From: Trichoplax sp. H2 | Taxonomy: Eukaryota; Placozoa; Uniplacotomia; Trichoplacea | Length of the DNA stretch: 64,000 bases | Assembly (NCBI GenBank): GCA_003344405.1 | Contig: NOWV01000217.1 | Coordinates: 51,134 to 115,133 of the forward strand | Reading direction: 5' to 3' | Shown here: positions 38,139-49,700 of the stretch, one piece after another | Position numbering within the stretch: position 1 is the stretch's first letter | How the letters are laid out: every line of letters begins with the position of its first letter | The notes under the pieces: model-generated | What the model saw: the letters and a program-made list of their open reading frames with translations, nothing else | What the model was told of the DNA's origin: nothing | Databases searched by the model: none | Translations under genes and position numbers: made by a program

Positions 38139-41100
38139 ATGCTTGCTACCAGATCCATTCGCAATCCGGTGATTCGTTTACAAGCTATCGTTCGCCATTA
38201 CAGCCGAATCCATGATCGAAATGCTGTAGGCAAACTTGTGCAGCGTCATCGTCCTGGCAGGCTTCTTGGCCGGCCAAATGATCGAATCAATGCAAGGCTT
38301 AACCCATGGTCTCCTCGATTGATTCATGCAAGATGGTTATGTGCAGCAAAACCACCTAATGGAGATCCTAAAGACAAGAACGATAACGACATTAAAGTGA
38401 AGATTGTAGGGGGTAAAGGTGCTACAACGGCTAATGTCCCTGCTCAAGTGATTGTTCCAGATTACTTTCCTGAAGTGCCATGCTTAACTGTATCTCGTAG
38501 TCCGGTTTATCCACTATTTGTCAAAGTCATCGAAGTAAGTTGTGAACGAATTATGCCAAGTTAATCCTTCTTTCATAATAGGGAAACATGTTAAGATCAT
38601 TATTGTTCATTTTAGCACATCTGTAATAGTGTAGAGACATATTTCTATTCAATACAGTACTTGTTGCTATCATGCTACTGCTTTACATCGTTGTTTCAAC
38701 TCATGATGGATACCGACTTGGAGTCGTACATCACTACTAACCATTAAGATGTGAACTCTTCTACTTTCTGATTCGTATGCTATAGGTGACCAACAAAGAG
38801 TTAATACAATTACTGCTTCGTCGGTTCAAGATTGGACAGCCTTATGCTGGTGTCTTCTTGAAAAAAGATAAGAAAAATACTTCGGACGTCGTCCATTCAC
38901 TAGATGAAATCTATCCCATTGGTACTTTTGTCAAGGTTGGAGATTATGCAGTCACCGGTGATAAGTTAAGAATGTTTGTGCAAGGACATCGGAGGTAAGT
39001 GTCAATGCAAAGATAGAATTGATTCCATTTTGACTAAATCGGTAATCATGAGCGACATCAGTGAATCATGATTGTATATACGATACTAGGGTCTCCATGA
39101 TACGTAGATGATTAGGGTAGAAGTTTTGACTTGTCATTAGGAACCTTATGCGTACATTAGGATTCACCTACGTTCAGTCTTAATGTTGTTCACTCCTTTG
39201 CTACGTATACTAGTAATAAAGTCATAACTTGTATTCGTATAGAATACGACTGATTGACCGCTTGGAATTAGATGAAGAAGAAGGCAACACAGAAGAGATC
39301 ATTGAAGGACAACCGGCTGAGATTATCACAGAAAACGAAACTGGAGAAACGGTTATTATTGAAAGTCAATCAAAGGAAAGCCAAGTAGAGGAAACAATAA
39401 CGAAACAAGATGAAAAACAGACCGTTGAAAGTGATTCTGGTAAACAGGAGCCCCTACTAATGATAACATCTGAAAATTGGGCACATTTACCATATGATAA
39501 AGATCCAGAACTCAAGACCACCATTAAGGTTTATTCCTAGTCTACTAGAACGATGTACATGACTCTTTTAATAGTAAATAAGCAATCTTACGATGCTATT
39601 GCAACATTATTTGATAGGCAATATCCCAAGAAATCATGGATACTGTCAGAAAGCTGATTAAATTAAACCCTGTGTATTAGTAAGTTTATACAGTATTGCT
39701 GTATCATTTTCGCTGGTATACTAGCTAGGTTGATATATAAAGGTCTAGTGAATATACGTGTATTCCAGCTATGCATGATAAAAGACGAATCGAAGGATCT
39801 GGAGTCCTCTTAGTAAATTTAAGGTGTATGTTGCAAAATAGTATATACTAATCTAAGGTGTTGATAACGCAACATACTTTTTGCAGTGAATCGCTGCAGC
39901 ATTTAATTGAAGCAAATAGAAAGATGGTAGAAGATCCAAACCACTTGGCTGATTTTGGTAATTATAAATTAATTTCTATGTGGACACTCAATTTAATAGC
40001 AACTTATACTATACAATTTTGAATATATTCAGCTGCATCGTTAACCACTTCTGAACCCGAAGAGTTGCAAGCAGTATTAGCAGAACAGGACGTAAGTGCA
40101 TCATGATGGTTTGTTTACCTTACTGTTGATCTAGACATTTATAAGCATAAAAATGACTGACATTCATATAGATTCGTGCTCGACTGCTGTTATCTTTGGA
40201 ATTATTGAAAAAAGAATGTGCCCTAGCAGAGTTGCAGCACCAAATCGGGAAAGAAGTACATATTTTGCCAATCTATACTTACTGTAATTGTGATGTCAAT
40301 TTGATATTACGGTATTATTGATTCATTAGGTTGAAGAAAAAAATGTTAATATGCAGCGGAAATATTTACTTCAAGAGCAGTTAAAAATTATTAAAAGAGA
40401 ATTAGGAATTGAGGTAAATTTATTGTACACGACCTTTAGTTGTATTATGATGATTGTATCCCATAAATAATAACTTTCATAACTAATTCTGCTGTAGAAA
40501 GATGACAAAGACGCAATAATGGAGAAATATAGAGAGAGATTAAAGGTATGCTAAATTAAAATTTGCTAACATTAAAAATTAAAACGTTTTACTATTTAAT
40601 TTCTGAATGCCCTCTGGAATCGTAATAATTAAATCTGTAGGATAAAACTGTTCCAGAAGATGCCCAAAAAGCAATTGATGAAGAGCTAAGCAGACTTTCT
40701 GTCTTAGATAGTCATTCGCAAGAATTTGGGTATATTTTGCTTAAAATCATTTTAATCATTATATTCCATGAAACTGAAATATCGCTACCATTAACAATAA
40801 ATAAAATTCACAGGGTAATAAGAAATTATCTCGATTGGTTGACAATTATGCCGTGGGGACAATATAGCACTGAAAATTTAGAAATTAATAAAGCTAAACA
40901 AATTTTGAATGAAGATCATTATGGTCTAGACGATATTAAAGATCGAATTCTCGTCAGTATTTTAATTATAAGATGGTGTTCACTGGAATACCGATGCACC
41001 AAATGTGCTGCGTAAACATCCTAGCATCGATATTGACCAGCTGTTCTACACGTTAATGATATTGCAGGAATTTATAGCTGTAGGACAGCTGAAAAAATCG

Positions 41101-43395
41101 GTTCATGGCAAAATTATTTGTTTCGTAGGCCCTCCAGGTGTCGGTAAAACGAGTATCGGAAAATCAATTGCTCGAGCCTTGAATAGAGAAGTAATCATTT
41201 CATCTATACTAGTATTTTATGGCTATTGCACTGCTTCAGGGTAACGCTTTTGCGTCCTAATAGGTGTTTAATTATCTATTTTTACAGTTTTTTCGTTTTA
41301 GTGTTGGTGGAATGACTGATGTTGCAGAAATAAAGGGTCACAGGTAATGAAAATTTTATTTAATTTACTGAAATGTTCGAAAATGAATAAGCTGTATCAA
41401 AGTAAGATTCCTTTTAACGCATAATTTCTAATAATGTCCTTCGTAGGAGGACCTATGTTGGAGCAATGCCAGGCAAAGTGATTCAATGTTTTAAAAAGAC
41501 CAATACTTCGAATCCAGTCATTTTAATAGACGAAGTTGATAAAATTAGTAAGAGCTACGGAGGAGATCCCTCATCAGCATTATTAGAAGTATTAGATCCC
41601 GAACAAAATGTCAGTTTCCTCGATCACTATTTGGATGTTCCTGTTGATTTATCTAATGTAAGTCTTGCCAAAATTTGAAATTTTTCTCAAGTATATGTTC
41701 TCAAATTTTTTGCATAATGTAAACATTAATACTTTTTCAGGTGCTATTTATTTGTACGGCAAATGTGTTGGAGACTATTCCTGGACCATTGCAAGATCGT
41801 ATGGAAGTTATTAATGTATCAGGCTATATATCCAATGAAAAAATCGCAATTGCTAAGGTTGTTAAAAGCTCTGTATTTAATATTTTGCTGTCATCAGTGC
41901 TTTAACGGAGTTTATTTCTTTGCATATAGCGTCATTTAATTCCAGTTGCCCAAAACTCTTGCGGAATTCAAGATAGGAACGTTTCATTATCAGAAGATGC
42001 AGTGCGTGCTTTGGTAGAATCATACTGTAGAGAAAGCGGCGTAAGAAATTTGCAGAAGCACATAGAAAAGGTTAGGCAGTTGTGTACCTAATAGTACTCT
42101 ATGACGTATTTTACGTACGTTTTACGTTCATTCTGTAAAATTCCTTTTATCAAGACATGGTCTTATATATACTGTAATTTTAAACTCAGATATTTCGTAA
42201 AGCGGCGCTTAAAATTGTCCAAGGAACTGACGAAATAACAGTGGACAATAACAATTTAGAAGATTTCGTTGGACAGCCTGTATTTAAAAGCGACAAAATT
42301 TATGAATCAACTCCACCTGGCGTTGTTATGGGATTAGCCTGGACTGCCTTAGGTAAAAATGTAGTAGTATGATAAATCGTCCTTATCTCGATTAAGCAGT
42401 ATTTGCTTCGAAATTCCTAGGAGGATCAACGCTGTACATAGAAACAGTGTCCAACACTGTATATGAGAATGATAGCAAAAGCCAACCGGGAATCGAGTTA
42501 ACTGGCCAATTAGGCGATGTCATGAAGGAGAGTTCAAGGATAGCATATACTTATGCTAAGGTATTTTGAATGCATAGCTACTCTATGTTATAAAGTCTTG
42601 ACAGCGAATTAATCTTGCAAACGTTTACTTATTTTATAGCATTTTGTAAGTAAGATTGATGAAGACAATAGATTGTTTTCTCGTGCTGGCATTCATCTGC
42701 ATGTGCCGGAGGTATTGAAATTAACATCATCTTAACAATATATTTGTCTAAGATATCTCCTGTTATCGATTCATTACCAGTATCATTATTAGAACCCACT
42801 TATAAAAGTTTCTTAAAATAATAATTTTGTAACGAAGGGAGCAACTCCAAAAGATGGTCCATCGGCTGGTTGCACAATTACAACTGCGTTAATTTCTTTA
42901 GCTATCGAAAAACCGGTTAGACAAAATTTTGCAATGACTGGAGAAATATCGCTAACGGGCAAGGTAGCTAGAATGAAGGAACACTGTCATTTTTATGGTT
43001 ACAATTGTTTAGGATGAAATATTATTAACTTCTCTGTTTGTGTTTGGGTAATGTGATCACTTTTATTACTTTAGGTTTTGCCTGTTGGTGGAATTAAAGA
43101 GAAGCTCATTGCGGTACGTTTTAAACATATCTAGCTTCAAGAAAATCTTTACAAGAAATCTTTTAATAAACGAAATGTGATTTGCTTATGAATTAGAATT
43201 AGAATTCGATGTAATGGATACTTTCTTTACTAATTTCAGGCTCGCCGAGCTGGTGTTGATTGTATTGTCCTTCCGGCTGGAAACAACAAGGAGTTCAAAG
43301 AATTGCATAGTAGCGTCACCGAAGGATTAGATATTCACTTCGCAGAAACTTATAATGACGTATATAATGTCGCTTTTGAAAGTACATGCAATTAA
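38139..43395 (+). CDS. LONP1: Mitochondrial Lon protease (ATP-dependent, LonA type), 22 exons
   Basis: Hexameric AAA+ serine protease of the matrix that degrades misfolded and oxidised proteins and binds mtDNA. Exons: 38139-38534, 38786-38994, 39243-39528, 39618-39679, 39887-39957, 40033-40091, 40172-40255, 40330-40413, 40498-40545, 40641-40729, 40814-40952, 41068-41190, 41288-41343, 41447-41657, 41741-41857, 41930-42070, 42190-42352, 42421-42560, 42640-42711, 42838-42963, 43075-43113, 43240-43395. Product 956 residues (human 959). The first in-frame ATG at 38139 starts an Arg-rich, acid-poor presequence ([20 protein letters not shown]). Then come the LON substrate domain ([18 protein letters not shown]), an acidic insert (exon 3, E/T/Q-rich), coiled coil, Walker A GPPGVGKT (about 530-537), Walker B ILIDEVDK, and the protease dyad Ser in KDGPSAG (about 859) and Lys in GGIKEK (about 900). 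All catalytic residues are present. Confidence 0.96.
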
Positions 43396-44061
43396 ATTAT
43401 CTTAGTTTATCTAACACGACGAAATGAAATTCTATACCATACAGAATCATTGGTAATGTTAGGTTAATAAGTAACTTCCTGAAGAGTACAATTATCGAAT
43501 AGGTGATAATCAGTTTTTTGTTCGTTTAAAAATTTTCTTTGATGAAATGCAGGAGATTTGTAGCGTGCTAACATCAAAATGTGAATGTTGGCAATTCATG
43601 ATATATCATTATTGCTTGGTGTAGTACATTATAGCATTATAGTAGTTACAGCAACTGGATGCATGGCTTGGTTTCACGGAGTTAATTAACTATCAAAGAT
43701 TTAAACGTTTTACTCTAAGACTTGATAAGGGGATCCATAAATGCAGGAAGTGCTTCCCATTTCATTGAAAGTGCCATCGCTAGAGTAAAAAATCTGAATT
43801 TGTCGTGTTAGCTGTATTTGATCGAAATAATTTATAATCATCAACTGTTTTTATGTTTTGTTTTTACATTTAAACCAATAATAAATGGACCAGTCTGGGA
43901 AATATCTGGTATGTTTAGATACAGTCACTGCTTTATTTCTGCTAAGTTATCACCTGAATCATATCTTTTAGAATTTCTGACCAGATTTATTATGTTAAGA
44001 TAAACGAATGCCTAGAGGATGTGTTGTTCTTACGGTTAAACTCGGTGATACAAAATGAATA

Positions 44062-45095
44062 CTCTTGCCATTTTATATTGCAATATTTTCATGATCTATT
44101 TAATAAATTGCAAAATTTAGTTCCTCAATCGATCCATTGTTGGTAAGCTTTATAGAATGGTGTCTCGTTTGTATTTACTTTGACAGTTATCAAACTAGCT
44201 TGATATGTCTATCTTTTTGTAGTCTCTCAGTTATCAATACGCAGTTAAATCTCTTATAATTATTAGTTTAGAACTTGCTATCTCAAACATCATTAACTAA
44301 GTACTATTAGTTACATGAGCTCTCTGTCTTTCCTTTTTGTACTGGGGCCTAATGAATGTTATAGTGATAGAGTTGTAGTTTTTAAAAAGAAATTATGAGA
44401 TTTACTACGATCAATCTCCCTTCGCTCTCTCTCCGGCAGCCCTGCATCTCAAATTATATTATTAGGGATAGTGGATTTTATAATCGGAAGTCTTTAATGT
44501 ATACCTGCCTTCAGAATGAAATATATCATCCTGCAATATTTAATAAATGATTCATGAAATAGATTTTTGACCCTATTTGTTATGCATTGAACCTATTTAA
44601 CTGTCAATAACATTCAATTTGTTCTTGCAGCGAGTACGTTCGAAAATATCAGGACGAAATAATGCAAATTTTTCCTTAAATGGATTTTATACGTATATTA
44701 AAGATGCCGGTAGAGATTTATAAAATATAGCGTGATTGACTTTATAGATTTTATCCACATGCAATAATGATAATCTTTTACTGATTCATATTTGATACTA
44801 TAGCATTCGTGGAGCGGTAAACAGTAAATGATTTTACAAGTTATTTTTATTTAAAATACACGGTAGTAAGCGTCACCTATTTCTCTCGATAGGCTAACTT
44901 GATGCGTTGATGAAAATGCCGAGATGAAGTGCTGCATTTGAGCTAAACTTGGGATACTAAGTAACTACAATTGCATTTTTATATTGCAATATTTTTATGA
45001 CCTATTTAATAAGTTGCAAATTTAGTTCCTTAATCGGTCCATTGTTGATAAATTTTATTGAAAGGTCCTCATTTGTATTTACTTCGTCTAGAGAA
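44062..45095. repeat. Pair of diverged direct repeats about 910 bp apart
   Basis: The blocks at about 44062-44190 and 44972-45095 share, in order, TTATATTGCAATATTTT, ATGA(T/C)CTATTTAATAA, TTTAGTTCCT, GTCCATTGTTG or its variant, and TTTGTATTTACTT. Coordinates span both copies and the sequence between them. No conserved frame is visible. Confidence 0.65.
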
Positions 45096-45573
45096 GTTGA
45101 TATCATTTTACCTTAACTACGTAGCGGTTCCAGTCATCGAGCTATGTCTGACTAATAACGTGATTGCAATTGTCGAAATATATAATATGATTGTTACTAT
45201 AAGACAGAGAATCGTCATTTTTATATATCGTTTTGGTGTCAGTCAGGCAGTAGATCATAATGATTTTTAAGTGATGACTTTTATCACTTCAGAAAATGAA
45301 AAATTTTTTAGTAGCTTAAGATTTATATTATACATTCAATTATTTATTTCTAGCGATATTACTTGTATCATCTTATAAATTGCAATAGCAACTATCATAA
45401 TTGGCATAATTATTAAGGGAATGTATTAACTAAACGATATTTATTTGAATAGGCGGGAAGAGTAGAATTATTGTCCTTATTTTTAAACCGAAGATGAGAA
45501 TTAGGATAATATCTTCACTTGTCACGAACTACGCTCCTAATAAAGGATAAAGTAAAGTATTCTGCTCTTCTAA

Positions 45574-45732
45574 GTTGGTACTATCAACTACTATTTTCAG
45601 TTTCGACCTAGAATTACCCTTCTAGACTGCAGTCGCACAGGCAAACATTTACAACGTCGAGCTGCTTTTACTTTATCCCGACTAATGCGACCAACGCTAT
45701 TTACTCATGAAAACTACAAAATCAGTTACTAA
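45574..45732 (+). other. Exon-like open frame, unrecognised
   Basis: Open frame ending at TAA 45730-45732. A good acceptor (CTACTATTTTCAG) ends at 45600. Downstream residues begin FRPRITLLDCSRTGKHLQRR and go on to MRPTLFTHENYKISY. Composition is normal for a protein and unlike the surrounding AT-rich translation, so this could be a terminal exon or a gene relic. No family recognised. Confidence 0.2.
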
Positions 45733-46267
45733 CGAGCAACATTCGCAATTACAAATCAATTACAAAAGTTTCGAAATTTATTAAACGAAAGTTGATCTAC
45801 AATTGCATGTACGTTAGTGGAATAGTGATGAATACTTTCGCATTAAGATACTCAATCTAAGAAGATTAACTAGACTATTGGATACAATATCATTCTCTAG
45901 ATCTAAGCTTAAATATAGCTAATAGGATGGATAAGTTTTAGTGCGGTACGCTACTATTAAAGCTAACTTCCACATTCGAAATTCTGCAGTCTCTGCGAGC
46001 ATAATTACACAAACGTGCATTAATCCAGTTAATCAACTGTAATATTAATTATACCATTATCATACAACATTGCGTTTACTTTCGATCATAATCAGATTGG
46101 TTTATTCCGTAAGATGAATTTATTTGAATTCTTAAAATAAGTCTGATTAGTTTAAATAATTCGCATAATTAAATATTACTCCATTACCAAGGTAATTGCG
46201 ATTGTACAGATAATCCAATCGGTATAAGTATCTACCTAAAACTTAAATTTTGTCTTATTATAAGCGC

Positions 46268-46486
46268 TCTCAGTTCATATTTTACAATCTTAATTATGAT
46301 ATAGAAGCTAGCATTGAATTCACTTTATTAAGTGATAGACATCGTCCAATATTGACAATAAAAAAGTCAGCTTCGTTTTCTTATAAGATCCATATTAATC
46401 TACTTAAGTTAGTCTGGTGGGCTATTGCAGGATGCATGATAGCCGCCGTTATTATTTTACCACATAATAGGCTACCAGGTTTTTAA
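46268..46486 (+). other. Exon-like open frame with a transmembrane segment, unrecognised
   Basis: The open frame upstream starts only at a TTG. An acceptor-like TATTATAAG precedes RSQFIFYNLNYDIEASIEFT. A hydrophobic helix (LVWWAIAGCMIAAVIIL) follows near the end, then HNRLPGF and a stop. It could be a terminal exon of a membrane protein whose other exons I cannot find, or chance. It lies about 300 bp from the 3' end of the oppositely oriented Apaf-1-like gene. Confidence 0.2.
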
Positions 46487-46781
46487 TGACAATTTTATTG
46501 GCCCAAGCCCATTACCATCAAATTTGATTTGAAGGTTGCTCTTGACTATTTAGATAAATTCAGTGATGGCTTTGCATTTAGGGAAAATTTTATACCAATA
46601 TCATTCATTATTCCTCAATTAAGTTAGTAGTAAATGCCATCAATCGACAGTTTCGTAGTATAGCAATGACCACTTTCTTAATATTCCTATCTCTACAATT
46701 GGAATGCTGAAGTAGCCTTCCGTTGATAGCCAGTATTTACTTTTTCTATCTTCTATCATCGTTGAATATCAAATGATCAAT

Positions 46782-49700
46782 TCATTTATTTCCCTCAATT
46801 CTTTTGATTATACTATATTGGCGTTCATCATCTTGGCATATAAATAAAGATTGTTGCCGATTACCCTTGATTCTTTTACATTTGATGTGTGGCGATTGTA
46901 AAACATGCATGAGTTGAAGAGTTGTTTTATCGTAAAAGTAAATATGATCATTACGTTTTTCTACTAAATATTTATCAGTCCACAAATTATCTACATCAGC
47001 AATCTCGATATCCAGTTGTCTTCTTCTAGCATCCTTGTAGCTTTTTACTAATAATTCATCGTCCAAGTAAAACATCTAAGATAATTATTATGACATAGTC
47101 ATTAATATTAAATATCGAAGGATTCTTTCATTGATAGATCGCAATAAACTGCAATCTAAACTTATTCTTACCGACATTACGTTTCCCTTTTCGATAACGA
47201 AACATTCATTAGCTCTAGCCGATTGTGTAACTTTAATTTCTCGCTTAAATGGCCTTTCCAATCTGCCGAGTTGTTCAAAATATAGAGAATATAAGGCACG
47301 TTTTAAGGTCATAAATACATAAGATTTAATGGTAGAGATCAATTTATCCGTTTATATTACGTAGTAAACTTACGACATGGAATCGTATCTTGCACCTGCC
47401 ATAATTTGCCTTAAACGATTCCATGGTAGTAGTCCTATCTCAAGATCGTCTGCTCTTTTGCTTATAGGAACAACAATTTTACAGGCTAATTGATCTTGAA
47501 TATGATAGCTGTAGGTTTTAAAGTGCTTGATATTTATGCCATCGCCCAATTTATACCACTATTGCAAAAAGGATATTATAATTCATTTTTTGAGTATGCA
47601 ATAATAAAATACGCGTAGTAATTACCTCGATAGCTAGTTCTTGACTGTTTCTAATCTTCTGATAGGTCACCAGATTGTAATTATTGCAAAATACGATCTT
47701 CATATCTTCATATAGGGGATAATCATCATCAAAATAAATCATAGAATCTCCGCTGACATGATTGACCATCATAACAATCCATGGCCGACTTTCATCTTCG
47801 TACTATACGCAATAAAAGAAAAGAAAACTTATTTTTAGTGAGAAACATAATCCTAACGACATACGGGATTGATTTAGATCACAACTATCGATATTTAACT
47901 GTCTAAAGAAGCTTATTAAAAATTTTGAGCCCATTCTACAGTAAGTTAGCATTACAATATTTATTAATAGCAACTCTGTTATTCATCTTTACGTTAATCC
48001 AGTGCTATGCTTGGTAAATGTTTTACCTCTGCATAAAAGACAAAAATTAAAGTATTATCGGATATTCTATGTTTCGATTCCTTCAGAATGAGACGTTCTG
48101 GATCGTCTCTTAGCGTATGATTAATTTGCTGTTTCTGCTGCAAGTTGCCTCTTGAGTGATATAACTATTGAGAAGACAGATGCTTATAGTTAACGATTTG
48201 GCGCTCTTTAGCATGTTTGTAAGCTAGTAAACCTTTAATACAAGGTGCAAATATGGGAGAATTTCAAGAAGAAAATTATTCAAATGCTAAGGTTAGCTAA
48301 AAATATGCGTTAGCCTCCATTTCTGGCTATAGAGGGCACTACATAATTGCGAATCAGTTACTCAGTAATCTTACCTGGGTAATAATAATATGCCAATGAT
48401 GAGATTCTAAGTGACCATTAACGCATTGCTTCTTGTGACATGTATGCATCGTCACCAGGATAAGAAAATCGCAATCATCATATAGGAAACATCGCTGATA
48501 GGGCTGAGCTAATTTATAATCTGCAATTTGCTCTAATCCTTCACCCTGGTAAACCTAGAGTTCATTACAGTAGTCGTTAGTCTTATTGGCCAAAATCGAT
48601 ATCAATGATTTAGCTTTATCATTCCATTTGCTATTATAATTTAAAATATAAAATTCTAAATTTTTTACCTTTAATCTGCAGCTGCCATCCTGCTTATTAA
48701 CCACCAATTTAGCTATAATGGGAATATCATGGACAAATGCATGGCTTGAATCGATAATAACAGAATTACATTTATCAATGGAGGTTTGACGATCACTTAA
48801 TATCGCTTCTTCTGCAGATTGCCAATCCAAATTGGTAGCTATTTAAAATTATAAGGGCATCACTATCTTCTATTTTAATATTTAAACAGGGCGACATAGT
48901 TACATAGTATGATTTCCATATTTGTTGCTAACCTTCTAGATTATAGCGATATAAGCAATACATTGGATATTGGTTATAAACTAAGAGGTCATGGCTGCCT
49001 GGAATGAATATCAAATGAAGATTACCATCGACTAAATCGGTTTTTGCGTCTTGGACGCAATGAATAGTTAAATAAGAGTTAATAGCATTCTTTTCCATCT
49101 TGAAGATCTGCAAAATCAAAGTAATAGACATCAAATTATGTACAAAAATGAACCTTGATATTATAGAATGCTATAGTATTTACTATACCATGATATTTGG
49201 TTCTAGATGCATTCGAACAGCAATTAGTAGATGATCATCAGATATGACAATATCTGCAATGTATTTCTCGCTTTGATAGATAACTTTAAGAGAATTGGTT
49301 AGATCTCGATTGGAATTACTAATTCTTTTATCCTCATTTCCATTTGAGAAGAGCTGTAATAGAGTATCGCCGTAGGATGCTATAATGGATGTACATTCAA
49401 GATCGATATATTTTACTGTTGCTAATTCTAAACAGTAAGAGTACTTTTGCCAGCAGTAAATTGCCCATGATCATATTGGATAAATCCTGGAACTTCAAAT
49501 GATTGATAATGATTCCAATCTTGGATATCCCAAACCTAACAATATACAACTGATGTTACTCTTACTATGATTAGTTAAACGGAAGTCCTAATTATTTACT
49601 TACCTCGATCTGACATTCATTGATCCAGCTGTTATCATCTTGTAAGCGAAGCCGATAGCTATTATATTTTCGCCACCAAATCAATATCTTACTGCTATTC

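Larger units (their letters stand above)
43396..46781. other. Intergenic region between the convergent LONP1 and Apaf-1-like genes
   Basis: About 3.4 kb. It holds a diverged direct repeat (about 44062-44190 and 44972-45095) and two plus-strand exon-like frames (45574-45732 and 46268-46486) that I cannot connect into a gene. No RNA gene recognised. Confidence 0.6.
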
